From Theropithecus gelada (lineage: Eukaryota; Chordata; Mammalia; Primates; Cercopithecidae): a stretch of 64,000 nucleotides of DNA. Below, one piece after another: positions 32,456 to 44,587 of this stretch. The number at the start of each line of letters is the position of its first letter. Positions within the stretch are counted from its first letter, which is position 1. The notes beneath the pieces were generated by a model. The model did not search any database. It was not told the DNA's origin and saw only the letters and a program-made list of their open reading frames with translations. The translations under genes were made by a program, and so were the position numbers. The stretch lies in assembly GCF_003255815.1 (NCBI RefSeq), contig NC_037670.1, positions 72,381,624 through 72,445,623 on the forward strand, written 5' to 3'.

Positions 32456-34084
32456 ATAAAAACCATTTGATTCTAAATAATAGAATGTGTTAATACAGGA
32501 ATAAATGTCCATAGTATAAAAATTACCAAGACTGTCACTAATCTGTTCAATGCACCTGTATGAGTCCTTAAAAGGAGGTAATAGGGAAGACAAGTGACAG
32601 GAAGGCAATGAATACAAGAGGCAAATGTAAACTTTAACACCTCATACATTAGCTGAAAGAAGATCTGAAAGAAGATCTCCATCCATCTGCATCTACCAGA
32701 ACCCCAGTGTTCAATGAAACACATGTCCAAGTTTCCAAAGATATATAAAGCCAAACCTGTCAAATAGTGTGTGGCCCATTCATGGAGGGGAAGTCATATT
32801 TTCTTGGATAGCTGATAGGGCCTTAAGCTCTCCTTTGACTTCCTAGGTATTCAACTTGAAACAATTTGTGCATGTTTAAAGAATCCCATTTCCTAAATGA
32901 AAATTTACATTGCAGCAGCAATATTCAATGTTACCAAAGTGATCTCTATACATTTAGAAAAGCAGTGGTAGAATTTTATCTGTGACTGTCTGGTCCTTTT
33001 AATATCAGTAGTACCAATATGATTTCCAAGGATATGATGTACTCCCAGTGCCTATTGTAATTTTATTTTTTAGCTATTTTCATTGGAATGAGTGAATAAA
33101 CCATTAAAACACAAAGAATCCTTTTATAACTACAAAGGAAATGTGCAAAAAGCAATGAAAAGGATAAGAAATGATTTCTAAATTGAACAGTTTGTTTTAT
33201 TATTAACAATAACAATAAAGTAAGTCACACAGCTCATAAGTCCTCCCAGATGAGACATCTGTGGGATTCTCTAGTTTGAAAAGAAACTTAGCTTATAAAC
33301 ATGTCAGCCATGTCCCAAATAAAATGAGGATTTCGCACTACATGGAAATGAAACTATTTGTTCTTCAACATGTCCAAGATTCAGTGTTATTTTAAGATGC
33401 TTTTCCTTCCAATTAAATAGGACATGTTTTCCATCAGCTGCAGAGGGAAAAGGTACAAGTAACTTCGGTGAATATAAATTGCTTAAGCTACTAAACTTAA
33501 GATCATAGGCTATCAACCACTGATATGAAATCTAAATCCACCCCAGCTCACAGTGTAAAGAGTCCATGTTAGGTTTGAACCTTATTAGCAAAGATCATCT
33601 CCATATTCTGGTTACCACATTTGACCTTTAATGAGTTGGGACAGCTAAATGATTTTGAAGATGGGAGTGGTGTAACTAGTTATAACTGTAACTAGTTCCT
33701 AAAAATTTACCATACTCTTTTTTGGGGGAGGCATGAAAAAGAAAAGAAAAAAGAAAGGAGAGAGGTGTATTTAGTAGCCATTGAGATACACAACATAAAG
33801 GGAGTTAGTGAAAGCTTCTCTTCTTCCACGCCCTTGTCCCAGAAACAATGTGAGGATTTGTCCTCTGCCTCTAAGGTGATGCCAGTTTTATCAGTGACAA
33901 CATGTCAATTAAATGCTCCCAACTTTGTACGCAATGCTTTTCAATGTTCACTGACTCAACTCGACTCTCTTCTCTGCTCATGACAATACTGAATCATGAT
34001 AAATTACAACAAAAATTAAAGAAGCACAATACATTTCCTGAAGGCTCCACAAATGGGAAGGAGGGGATGGAAAGAATGTGGCCT
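32456..34084. other. Unannotated stretch
   Basis: About 1.6 kb of AT-rich DNA. A 12-bp tandem duplication (CTGAAAGAAGAT twice) lies at about 32653-32677. No gene seen. Confidence 0.45.
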
Positions 34085-34265
34085 TCAGTGTCATACAAAT
34101 CCATCACTTAAGAGCATTACGACCTCGGTCAAATTACTTCACTTTTGCCGACGGAGTTGGGGGCATTTTCATCAACTATAACATGGAGGACAATAGTTTG
34201 TCACAGAGTTGTGGCAGAGAGTATAAAGAAAATATATTTTGAAGCACCCAGCACATGGTAAGCTT
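34085..34265 (-). mobile_element. MIR
   Basis: Antisense MIR: CATTACGACCTCGGTCAAATTACTTCAC, CATCAACTATAACATGGAGG, then GAAGCACCCAGCACATGGTAAGC. Confidence 0.7.
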
Positions 34266-34784
34266 TAAATTTTTTGGTTTCTTACTTAGAATATTAAATA
34301 TACAGAGAATTATTTTTTTCTGATGTCTTAGGCAACCTCTTTTTTCATATTCAGGGCCAATGGCTACCCTAAAGTAAAATGATTCATTGATGACAGAAAA
34401 AATGAGACCATGCCAATAAACTACTCCTAAACTATTAAAGAAATGATGCTTTGAGGATCCCATCTTCATTCTAAGCTTAGCAGAGTGGCTTGAAGGGCTG
34501 TTAAGGTGAGCAGGGAAGCCGAGTGGATGGGGCTTTAAGTTTCTCTCCCTACTTTAACCAAAGCAGCCGCACTGTGTTCTGTTTTACATTGACCATGCAT
34601 AAATGTGGGATTTGGGAAATTCACCAATGATGTCCTGCTTTTTTACTGTCTTGTTGGTGCCACACAGGACCTGACTAAAATCCTGTGAAGAGAGGAGGGG
34701 TATCCCCAGTTGTTCTCACTGTGAATAATCCTGGAAGAAGTTCACGACGAGAGATTCCCAGGTAAATCTGGGGCCATAGTTTGA

Positions 34785-34850
34785 GTCAGACTCTCCATTT
34801 TATAGAGGAGAAAACTGAGGCATGGGGAGGTTAATTAACTTGCCTAAGTG
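34785..34850 (+). mobile_element. MIR fragment
   Basis: CTCCATTTTATAGAGGAGAAAACTGAGGCATGGGGAGGTTAATTAACTTGCC is the conserved MIR core. Confidence 0.7.
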
Positions 34851-35048
34851 AGCTAATTAAATCATTTGAGAGCATGTTGAAATGGGCAAATTCCTAGCAA
34901 CTTGGTAAGTGGAGGTTCCTGTCATAATAACTGGGTACAAAAAGAAAGGGTGATCACATTTCATAATTATGGTAGAGGTGACTTGGGTACAACGGATAAT
35001 ATATTGGGATGGTACATCATATTTTATCTGGAAAATCATAGGGAGAGG

Positions 35049-35349
35049 TTGTTGTTGTTGTTTGTGGGACAGAGTCTCACTTAGTCTGTCACCCAGGCTG
35101 GAGTGCAGTGACACAATCTCAGCTCACTGCAACCTCCACCTCCCAGGCTCACGCAATTCTCCTGCCTCAGCCTCCCAAGTAGCTGGGATTACAGGAGTGT
35201 ACCACCGCACCGGCTAATTTTTGTATTTTTAGTAGAGACGGATTTCGCCATGTTGACCAGGCTATTCTCAAATTCCTGACCTCAAGTGATCCACCCTCCT
35301 CAGCCTCCCAAAGTTTTGGGTTACAGGCATGAGCCACCATGCCTGGCCC
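35049..35349 (-). mobile_element. Alu (AluS/J-like), antisense
   Basis: Antisense dimer whose tail is a (GTT)n repeat (35049-35063). It ends GAGCCACCATGCCTGGCC and is moderately diverged. Confidence 0.95.
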
Positions 35350-36859
35350 ATACTGAGATATTTCAACTCAAAAATCTTTTTTTGACACTGTTTATTACTG
35401 TTTTATTAGAGTGTTCTCAAACTTTCTTATATATGAAACACTCAGGCCACTCTTGAAGGCAACAACTGTGCATTGTCCTTTGCCAATGCCCATTTTCTAA
35501 TTGCCAACAATATCCATTTACTTCCCCTAAAACCACCAACCAAGGATAATACAGTCTGACCATGCCTACCTCTCTGGCATTGGTTGCTGGGCATGTGGGA
35601 AGGTGTGGGTTTGGGGAGGCAATGGAGAGAAATTATTAATCCAGTAGAAAAGGGAGAGGGGTTCTCACTAGAATCCCATGGACTCTAGGCCAAGGACAGA
35701 GCTGGGTGTTCAGCTCCTCCCCTGCTCTGGATTCCAAGGCCAAGTCAGCTTCTGTGACTCTGAACTCTTAAGTTCTACTGGCCTCCACCTTCTTACCTGG
35801 CCATATCCTTCATAATCGTTGACTTCTTCCCCTTTGTGTCCTACCAGCTGCTCAGAATCTGACCCAAAGCTTTTCTCCTAGGCCCTAGTCTGGTTGGATC
35901 ACCTGGCACTTACTTGTGCCCTTAATTCTAAGCAGGATATTTCACTTAGTTCTTTAGAGAGCCTTTTGATGAAAAGTGTCAAAATGTAAAAATCACTATT
36001 TATCACTGATAAATGCATACAACTGATATCCCTGACCTCCAGGGACCATACCCAAGACCTAGAGATGAGAAACAGCAATGGGATGAAGATCTCTCTTTAC
36101 GTCCTTGATCACAGGGAAACAAAACAAAACACAGAATTGCTACTACCCCTTTTTTTGTTTTGATACACAACAAAATATCTCAGTCAAAACCATATTCAAA
36201 ATATTGCCTGGCTCAGGGTAAGCACCTCCTCAGCAAAACCCAAATACGGAATCTAAAAACAAATCAGAAAGCCCTTGGCACTACTTTACTTCTAAGTTTA
36301 CTACACATTCTCCAAATATCACACAGTCCTCCATTCCATATGCATGTCCCTAGATTAGCAATCTTGCAATTTATAGGATATGAAGTTTCCAACCTCCTTT
36401 ATTCACCTTCATCATTCCTCTAGCTCTTCCCTGCATGCTTTCTACCCACAATCCCTCTGCTCAAGGCGTGCAGATCCAGACAGTCAACCAGAGAGGATGT
36501 ACATCTCTTCCAGACAACCAACCAGTGCTCTTAGGATGCCTCATCTTGTGGTCTGCAAATCCAGGAGCAGCAGTCACCATTATTTTATTTGAATCTCTGC
36601 CACAAAGACAACGGGATCTGATCCCTATCCTATGGGCCCTCAGTTAGCAATAGCTAAATTGGACAGCCCATAATTATGGTGATTAGAAATTCACAAGGGT
36701 GAAAGTGATCTTAAAGAAAATCTAAACCAACATTTCAACTAATATTTAAACCTGTTGTTTAATATTACCAAAGATTTGTCTTCTAATGTAAATTTGACAC
36801 TTTCTACAGTAAAAACTTCTGTCTTTTTCCAAAGTTTCGCTATATTTTGTGCAAAGAAA
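35350..36859. other. Unannotated stretch before Tigger1
   Basis: About 1.5 kb, in part pyrimidine-rich (35690-35930, 36300-36560). Three overlapping frames at 36160-36647 have no recognisable family. No gene called. Confidence 0.45.
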
Positions 36860-37257
36860 TACAGGCATACCTTAGAGATATTACAAACTTGGCTCAGACC
36901 ACTGCAAAAAAGCAAATATCACAATAAACAAGTATTGTAATAAAGTGAATATCAAAATAAAACAAGTCATATGAATTTTGTGGTTTCCAGTGCATATAAG
37001 TTATGTTTATACTATACTGAAAGTTATTAAGTGTGCAACAGCATTATGTCTAAAAAATACATCTTAATTTAAAAATATTTTATTGCTAAAAAACGCTAAC
37101 AATCATCTGTTCCTTCAGTACATCATAACCTTTTTACTGGTGGAGGGTCTTGCCTTGATGTTGATGGCTGCTGATTGATCAAAGTGGTGGCTGCTGAAAA
37201 TTGGAGTGGCTGTGGCAATTTCATCAAATAAGAGAACAATGAACTTTCCTGCATTGA

Positions 37258-37509
37258 TTAACTCTTCCTTTCACAAAAGATTTCTCTGAAGCATGCAATG
37301 CTCTTTGATAGCTTTTTACCCACAGTAGAATTTTCAAAACTGGAGTGAATTCCCTCAAATTTTGACACTTCTCTATTAACTAAATATATGAAATATTTTA
37401 AATCCTTTGTTGTCAATTCAACAATGTTCACAAGATCTTCACCAGGAGTAGATTCCATCTCAATAAATTCCTTTTTTGGTTCATCTATAAGAAGCAACTT
37501 CTCATCCAT
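37258..37509 (-). pseudogene. Tigger1 transposase C-terminal remnant
   Basis: An 83-codon piece matching the C-terminal region of the pogo-like Tigger1 transposase (motifs MESTPGEDLVNIVE and SIACFREIF). The catalytic DDE core is not in this piece. Stops and frameshifts separate it from the other piece at 44363-44587, and the L1 lies between. No function is expected. Confidence 0.85.
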
Positions 37510-37820
37510 TCACGTTTGATCATAAGATTGCAGAAATTCAGTGACATCTTTAGGCTCCACTTCTGATTTTAATCCTCTGTTATTTCCACCACATCTGCAG
37601 TTACTTCCTCTGCTGAGGTCTTGAGCCCCCTCAAAGTCATCTGTGAATGCTGGAATCAAATTATTCCAAACCCTGATTAATGTTGGTATTTCAGCCTCCT
37701 CCTGTGAATCACGAATGTCCTTAATGGCATATAGAATGGTGAATCCTCTCCAGAGAGTTTTTAATTACTTTTTCCTAGATCCATCAGAAGAATCACTATC
37801 TATGGGAGGTACATCCTTAT

Positions 37821-37834
37821 GAAATGTATAAAAA
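37821..37834 (+). repeat. L1 target-site duplication, left copy
   Basis: GAAATGTATAAAAA, repeated perfectly at 44010-44023. It is followed by GAATTGTC before the G-rich start of the L1; those 8 bases are extra or belong to the insertion junction. Confidence 0.9.
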
Positions 37835-37842
37835 GAATTGTC

Positions 37843-38879
37843 GGGGGGCGCGCCCAAGATGGCTGAATAGGAACAGCTCCAACCTCCAACTCCCAGCGTG
37901 AGTGACACAGAAGACGGGTGATTTCTGCATTTTCAACTGAGGTACCGGGTTCATCTCACTGGGGCATGTTGGACAGTTGGCGCTGGTCTGCGGGTGCAGC
38001 CCTGCCAGCGAGAGCTGAAGCAGGGTGAGGCATCACCACACCTGGGAAGCACAAGGGGGAAGGGAATTCCTTTTCCTAGCCAAAGGAAATTGAAACACAC
38101 AACACCTGGAAAATTGGGTAACTCCCACCCTAATACTACGCTTTACCAAGGGTCTTAGCAACAGGCACACCAGGAGATTATATCCCACACCTGGCCCGGA
38201 GGGTCCCACGCCTACGGAGCCTCCCTCATAGCTAGCACAGCAGTCTGAGATCTAACTGCAAGGCGGCAGCGAGGATGGGGGAGAGGCGCCCACCATTACT
38301 GAGGCTTAAGTAGGTAAACAAAGATGCTGGGAAGCTCGAATTGGGTGGAGCCCACCACAGTTCAAGGAGGACAGCCTGCCTCTGTAGACTACTCCTCTGG
38401 GAACAGGGCATAGCTAAACAAAAAGCAGCAGGAACCTTGGCAGAGATAATTACCCCTGTCTCACAGCTTTGAAGAGAGCAGTGGATCTCTCAGCATGGAG
38501 GTTGAGATCTGAGAACTGACAGACTGCCTGCTCAACTGGGTCCCTGACCCCTCAGTAGACTAACTGGGAGATATCCCCCCACTAGTTGCAGACCGACACC
38601 TCACACCTCACACGGCAGGGTACACTCCTGAGATGAAGCTTCCAGAGCAAGAATCAGACAGCAACACTTGCTTTTCAGCAATATTCTATCTTCTGCAGCC
38701 TCTGCTGCTGATACCCAGGCAAACAGGCTCTGGAGTGGACCTCAAGCAAACTCCAACAGACCTACAGCTGAGGGTCCTGACTGTTAGAAGGAAAACTAAC
38801 AAACAGAAAGGACACACATAACAAAACCCCATCAGTACATCACCATCATCAAAGACCAAAGGCAGATAAAACCACAAAG
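37843..38879 (+). promoter_or_regulatory. L1 5' UTR with internal promoter
   Basis: The roughly 1.04-kb 5' UTR is where L1 places its internal RNA polymerase II promoter. CAAGATGGC at 37855-37863 matches the YY1 site that sets the L1 start in known copies. Recognisable blocks run in order: AGAAGACGGGTGATTTCTGC, GAGGTACCGGGTTCATCTCAC, TAGGTAAACAAAG and GCTTTGAAGAGAGCAGTGG. CpGs are already partly decayed to TG/CA. Present activity is unknown. Confidence 0.85.
38621..38755 (+). promoter_or_regulatory. L1 5' UTR segment lost in young ape L1s (ZNF93-region)
   Basis: From CTCCTGAGATGAAGCTTCC to CTCAAGCAAACTCCAACAG lies the roughly 130-bp stretch present in L1PA4 and older L1s and in some L1PA3, but deleted in young human L1s. 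In apes this is the part bound by the KRAB zinc-finger repressor ZNF93 (known from the literature). Its presence helps date this copy. Whether monkeys bind it is not shown by the sequence. Confidence 0.75.
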
Positions 38880-39896
38880 ATGGGGAAAAAGCAGTGCAGA
38901 AAAGCTGGAAATTCAAAAAATCAGAGCACATCTCCCCCTCCAAAGGAGCGCAGCTCATCACCAGCAACGGAGCAAAGCTGGATGGAGAATGACTTTGACG
39001 AGTTGAGAGAAGAAGGCTTCAGTTGATCAAACTTCTCAGAGCTAAAGGAGGAACTACAAAACCAGCGCAAAGAAACTAAAAACCTTGAAAAAAGAATGGA
39101 TGAATGGATAACTAGAATAATCAATGCAGAGAAGACCTTAAAAGAATGGATAGAGATGAAAACCATAACACCAGAACTACGTGAAAATTGCAAAAGCTTC
39201 AGTAACCGACTCGATCAACTGGAAGAAAGAGTATCAGCGACTGAAGATCAAATGAATGAAATAAAGTAAGAAGAGAACTGTAGAGAAAAAAGAGTAAAAA
39301 GAAATGAAGAAAGCCTCCAAGAAATATGGGATTATGTGAAAAGACCAAATCTACGTCTGATTGGTGTGCCTGAAAGTGACGGGGAAAATAGAACCAAGTT
39401 GGAAAACACTCTGGAGGATATCATCCAGGAGACCTTCCCCAACCTAGTAAGGCAGGCCAACATTCAAATTCAGGAAATACAGAGAATGCCACAAAGATAC
39501 TCCTCGAGCAGAGCAAATCCAAGACACATAATTGTCAGATTCAACAAAGTTGAAATGAAGGAAAAAATATTAAGGGCAGCCAGAGAGAAGGGTCGGGTTA
39601 CACATAAAGGGAAGCCCATCAGACTAATAGCAGATCTATCGGCAGAAATTCTCCAAGCCAGAAGAGAGTGGGGTCCAATATTCAACATTCTTAAAGAAAA
39701 GAATTTTCAACCCAGAATTTCATATCCAGCCAAACTAAGTTTCATAAGTGAAGGAGAAATAAAATCCTTTACAGACAAGCAAATGCTTAGAGATTTTGTC
39801 ACCACCAGGCCTGTCCTACAAGAGATCTTGAAGGAAGCACAAAACATGAAAAGGAACAACAGGTACCAGCCATTGCAAAAACATGTCAAAATGTAA
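38880..39896 (+). pseudogene. L1 ORF1 (RNA-binding chaperone), two nonsense codons
   Basis: Reading from ATG 38880, the frame runs exactly 338 codons to TAA 39894-39896, the normal ORF1p length, with no net indel. Two stops interrupt it: TGA at 39024-39026 (codon 49) and TAA at 39267-39269 (codon 130). The N-terminal region, coiled-coil part, RNA-recognition part and C-terminal part are all recognisable; the last 186-codon open stretch (39336-39896) includes RPNLRLIGVPESDGEN and the basic RAAREKGRVTHKGKPIRL segment. A full-length product is not expected. Confidence 0.93.
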
Positions 39897-39959
39897 AGTC
39901 CATCGATGCTAGGAAGAAACTGCATCAACTAGTGAGCAAAATAACCAGCTAATATCATA

Positions 39960-42900
39960 ATGACAGGATCAATTTCACACATAACAATATTAACCTTAAA
40001 TGTAAATAGACTAAATGGTCCAGTTAAATGACACAGACTGGCAAATTGGATAAAGAGTCAAGACCCATCAGTGTGCTGTATTCAGGAGACCAATCTCACA
40101 TGCAGAGACATACATAGGCTCAAAATAAAGGGATGGAGGAAGATCTACCACGCAAATGGAAAACAAAAAAAAGCAGGGGTTGCAATCCTGGTCTCTGATA
40201 AAGCAGACTTTAAACCATCAAAGATCAAAAGAGACAAAGAAGGCCATTACATAATGGTAAAGGGATCAATTCATCAGGAAGAACTAACTATCCCAAATAT
40301 ATGTGCACCCAATACAGGAGCACCCAGATTCATAAAGCAAGTCCTTAGAGACATACAAAGAGACTTAGACTCCCATACAATAATAATGGGAGACTTTAAC
40401 ATCCCACTGTCAACATTAGACAGATCAGCGAGACAGAAACTTAACAAGGATATCCAGGAATTGAACTCAACTCTGCACCAAGCGAACCTAATAGACATCT
40501 ACAGAACTCTCCACCCCAAATCAACAGAATATACATTCTTCTCAGCACCACATCACACTTATTCCAAAATTGACCACATAGTTGGAAGTAAAGCACTCCT
40601 CAGCAAATGTACAAGAACAGAAATTATAACAAACTGTCTCTCAGACCACAGTGCAATCAAACTAGAACTCAGGACTAAGAAACTCAATCAAAACCGCTCA
40701 ACTACATGGAAACTGAACAACATGCTCCTGAATGATGACTGGGTACATAACAAAATGAGGTCAGAAATAAAGATGTTCTTTGAAACCAATGAGAACAAAG
40801 ATACAACATACCAGAATCTCTGGGACACATTTAAAGCGGTGTGTAGAGAGAAATTTATAGCACTAAATACCCACAAGAGAAAGCAGGAAAGACCTAAAAA
40901 TGACACCCTAACATCACAATTAAAAGAACTAGAGAAGCAAGAGCAAACACATTCAGAAGCTAGCAGAAGGCAAGAAATAACTAAGATCAGAGCAGAACTG
41001 AAGGAGATAGAGACACAAAACACCCTCCAAAAAAAATAAATGAATCCAGGAGTTGGTTTTTTGAAAAGATCAACAAAATTGATAGACTCCTAGCAAGACT
41101 AATAAAGAAGAAAAGAGAGAAGAATCAACTGGACGCAGTAAAAAATGATAAAGGGGATATCACCACCGATCCCACAGAAATACAAACTACCATCAGAGAA
41201 TACTATAAACACCTCTATGCAAATAAACTAGAAAACCTAGAAGAAATGGATAATTTCCTGGACACTTACACTCTCCCAAGACTAAACCAGGAAGAAGCTG
41301 AATCCCTGAATAGACCAATAGCAGGCTCTGAAATTGAGGCAATAATTAATAGCCTACCAACCAAAAAAAGTCCAGGACCAGACAGATTCACAGCCAAATT
41401 CTACCAGAGGTACAAGGAGGAGCTGGTACCATTCCTTCTGAAACTATTCCAATCAATAGAAAAAGAGGGAAACCTCCCTAACTCATTTTACGAAGCCAAC
41501 ATCATCCTGATACCAAAGCCTGGCAGAGATACAACAAAAAAAGAGAACTTTAGACCAATATCCCTGATGAACATCGATGCAAAAATCCTCAGTAAAATAC
41601 TGGTAAACCGAATCCAGCAGCACATCAAAAAGCTTATCCACCATAATCAAGTGGGCTTCATCCCTGGGATGCAAGGCTGGTTTAACATATGCAAATCAAT
41701 AAACATAATCCAGCATATAAACAGAACCAAAGACAAAAATCACATGATTATCTCAATAGATGCAGAAAAGGCTTTTGAAAAAATTCAACAGCTCTTCATG
41801 CTAAAAACTCTCAATAAATTCGGTATTGATGGAACGTATCTCAAAATCATAAGAGCTATTTATAACAAATCCACAGCCAATATCATAGTGAATGGGCAAA
41901 AACTGGAAGCATTCCCTTTGAAAACTGGCATAAGACAGGGATGCCCTCTCTCACCACTCCTATTCAACATAGTGTTGGAATTTCTGGCTAGGGCAATCAG
42001 GCAAGAGAAAGAAATCAAGGTATTCAGTTAGGAAAAGAAGAAGTCAAATTGTCCTTGTTTGCAGATGACATGATTGTATATTTAGAAAACCCCATTGTCT
42101 CAGCCCAAAATCTCCTTAAGCTGATAAGCAACTTCAGCAAAATCTCAGGATACAAAATCAGTGTGCATAAATCACAACCATTCTTATACACCAGTAACAG
42201 ACAAACAGAGAGCCAAATCAGGAATGAACTTCCATTCACAATAGCTTCAAAGAGAATAAAATACCTAGGAATCCAACTTACAAGGGATGTAAAGGACCTC
42301 TTCAAGGAGAACCACAAATCACTGCTCAGTGAAATAAAAGAGGACACAAACAAATGGAAGAACATACCATGCTCATGGATGGGAAGAATCAATATTGTGA
42401 AAATGGCCATACTGCCCAAGGTAATTTATAGATTCAATGCCATCCCCATTAAGCTACCAATGACTTTCTTCACAGAATTGGAAAAAACTGCTTTAAAGTT
42501 CATGTGGAACCAAAAAAGACCCCGCCTTGCCAAGACAATCCTAAGAATAAAAGAATAAAAGAATAAAGCTGGAGGCATCATGCTACCTGACTTCAAACTA
42601 TACTACAAGGCGACAGTAACCAAAACAGCATGGTACTGGTACCAAAACAGAGATATAGACCAATGGAACAGAACAGAGCCATCAGAAATAATACCACACA
42701 TCTACAGCCATCCGATCTTTGACAAACCTGACAAAAACAAGAAATGGGGAAAGGATTCCCTATTTAATAAATGGTGCTGGGAAAATTGGCCAGCCGTAAG
42801 TAGAAAGCTGAAACTGGATCCTTTCCTTACTCCTTATACGAAAATTAATTCAAGATGGATTAGAGAATTAAAGTTAGACTTAAAACCATAAAAACCCTAG

Positions 42901-43795
42901 AAGAAAGCCTAGGTAATACCATTCAGGACATAGGCATGGGCAAGGACTTCATGTCTAAAACACCTAAAGCAACGGCAACAAAAGCCAAAATTGACAAATG
43001 GGATCTAATTAAACTAAAGAGCTTCTGCACAGCAAAAGAAACTACCATCAGAGTGAACAGGCAACCTACAGAATGGGAGAAAATTTTTGCAATCTACTCA
43101 TCTGACAAAGGGCTAATATCCAGAACCTATAAAGAACTCAATCAAATTTACAAGAAAAAAACAAACAACCCCATCAAAAAGTGGGCAAAGGATATGAACA
43201 GACACTTCTCAAAAGAAGACATTCATACAACCAACAGACCCATGAAAAACTGCTCACTATCACTCGCCATCAGAGAAATGCAAATCAAAACCACAATGAG
43301 ATACCATCTCACATCAGTTAGAATGGCAATGATTAAAAAATCAGGAAACAACAGGTGCTGGAGAGGATGTGGAGAAATAGGAACACTTTTACACTGTTGG
43401 TGGGATTGTAAACTAGTTCAACCATTGTGGAAAACAGTGTGGCAATTCCTCAAGGATCTAGAACTAGAAATACCATTTGACCCAGCCATCCCATTACTGG
43501 GGATATACCCAAAGGATTATAAGTCATGCTGGTATAAAGACACATGCACACGTATGTTTATTGCGGCACTATTCACAATAGCAAAGACTTGGAATCAACC
43601 CAAATGTCCATCAGTGACAGACTGGATTAAGAAAATGTGGCACATATACACCATGGAATACTACGCAGCCATAAAAATGATGAGTTCGTGTCCTTTGTAG
43701 GGACATGGATGCAGCTGGAAAACATCATTCTCAGCAAACTATTGCAAGAACAAAAAACCAAATACTGCATGTTCTCACTCATAGGAGGGAACTGA
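39960..43795 (+). pseudogene. L1 ORF2 (endonuclease-reverse transcriptase), multiply broken
   Basis: Starts at ATG 39960 after the standard 63-bp spacer. Lesions: TGA at 40029 (codon 24); an A-run gain of 2 bp leading to TAA 41037; loss of 1 bp near 42022 leading to TAG 42029; a 9-bp insertion with TAA 42556; loss of 1 bp near 42867 leading to TAA 42889; an A-run loss near 43676 leading to TAG 43698; the original stop is at 43793. Endonuclease domain: E43 (IQETNL), the MGDFN motif and SDHSAIK remain, but GLN is changed to RLN near residue 18 and NIYAPN to NICAPN. The reverse transcriptase FADD motif is at 42058-42069. The C-terminal C-x3-C-x7-H-x4-C knuckle (CWRGCGEIG...HCWWDC) is intact at 43356-43409. 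No working protein is expected. Confidence 0.95.
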
Positions 43796-44009
43796 ACAAT
43801 GAGATCACTTGGACACAGGAAGGGGATCATCACACACCAGTTCCTATTGTGGGGAGGGGCAGCAGGAGGGATAGCATTAGGAGATATACCTAATGTAAAC
43901 GACGAGTTAATGGGTGCAGCACACCAACATGGCACATATATACATATGTAACAAACCTGCACGTTGTGCACATGTACCCTAGAACTTAAAGTGTAACAAC
44001 AACAAAAAA
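43796..44009 (+). other. L1 3' UTR and degenerate tail
   Basis: Contains the G-rich purine stretch (GTGGGGAGGGGCAGCAGGAGGG), GGAGATATACCTAATG, ACATGTACCCTAGAACTTAAAG and a tail of AACAACAACAAAAAA. The AATAAA signal of the consensus end has decayed. Confidence 0.9.
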
Positions 44010-44023
44010 GAAATGTATAAAAA
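44010..44023 (+). repeat. L1 target-site duplication, right copy
   Basis: GAAATGTATAAAAA, identical to 37821-37834, directly after the L1 tail. Confidence 0.9.
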
Positions 44024-44362
44024 TTGCTCCTTGATCCATGGGCTGCACAATGGATGCTGTGTCAGCCGGGATGAAAGCAATATTAATTTCCCTACACATC
44101 TCCATCAGTGCTCTTGGGTAATGGGGTGCATTGTCAATGAGAAATTATATTTTTAAAGAATTTTTTTTTTTCTGAGCACTAGGTCTCAACAGTGGTCTTA
44201 AAATATTCAGTAAACCATGCTATAAACAGATGCAGTGTCATCCAGGCTTTGTTTTTCCCTGTATGGAGTACAGGCAGAGTAGATTCGACATAATTCCTAA
44301 GGGCCCTAAGATTTTCAGAATGGTCAAGGAGCATTGGCTCCACCTTACAGTAACCAGCTACA

Positions 44363-44587
44363 TTAGCCCCTTACAAGGGAGTCAGCCTGTCCTTTAAGCT
44401 TTGAAGCCAGGAACTGACTTCTCTGCAGCTTTGACAATCCAGATGGTATTTTCTTCCAATAGAAGGCTACTTTGAATACATTAACAATCTGTTGTTTAGT
44501 GTAGCTACCTTCATAAATTATCTTAGCTAGATCTTCTGGATAACTTGCTGCAGCTTCTACATCAGCACTTGCTACTTCATTTTGCAC
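44363..44587 (-). pseudogene. Tigger1 transposase middle remnant
   Basis: A 74-codon open piece: ASADVEAAASYPEDLAKII and YTKQQIVNVFKVAFYWKKIPS are Tigger1 transposase wording. The start of the catalytic core, normally NVDETAFYWK, reads NVFKVAFYWK, so the first acidic residue of the DDE triad is lost. Confidence 0.85.

Larger units (their letters stand above)
36862..37834 (-). mobile_element. Tigger1 DNA transposon, first part (interrupted by L1)
   Basis: TcMar-Tigger element, transposase on the minus strand. The left end CAGGCATACCTTAGAGATATTA is the Tigger1 terminal inverted repeat and sits after a TA target dinucleotide (36860-36861). The transposase 3' end follows: minus-strand frame 37258-37509 (83 codons) retains STPGEDLVNIVELTTKDL and KSIACFREIFCERKS, the recognisable C-terminal part. 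The element breaks at the L1 and resumes at 44010. Confidence 0.93.
37835..44009 (+). mobile_element. Full-length L1 (L1PA-type) inserted in Tigger1
   Basis: Non-LTR retrotransposon of about 6.17 kb, complete from the G-rich 5' start (GGGGGGCGCGCCCAAGATGG at about 37843) to an A-rich tail (ACAACAACAAAAAA). Parts in order: 5' UTR to 38879, ORF1 38880-39896, a 63-bp spacer, ORF2 39960-43795, and a 3' UTR with a G-rich purine tract near 43845-43875. Flanked by 14-bp target duplications. Both frames carry stops and ORF2 also frameshifts, so it cannot move autonomously. Sequence style fits primate L1PA of middle age; in an Old World monkey it may belong to that lineage's own L1 branch. Exact subfamily not determined. 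Confidence 0.96.

Noticed and set aside
37855..37863. Start of L1 as a host gene promoter or first exon
   Set aside because: The sequence is the normal L1 5' end. No host splice donor or downstream host exon can be supported.
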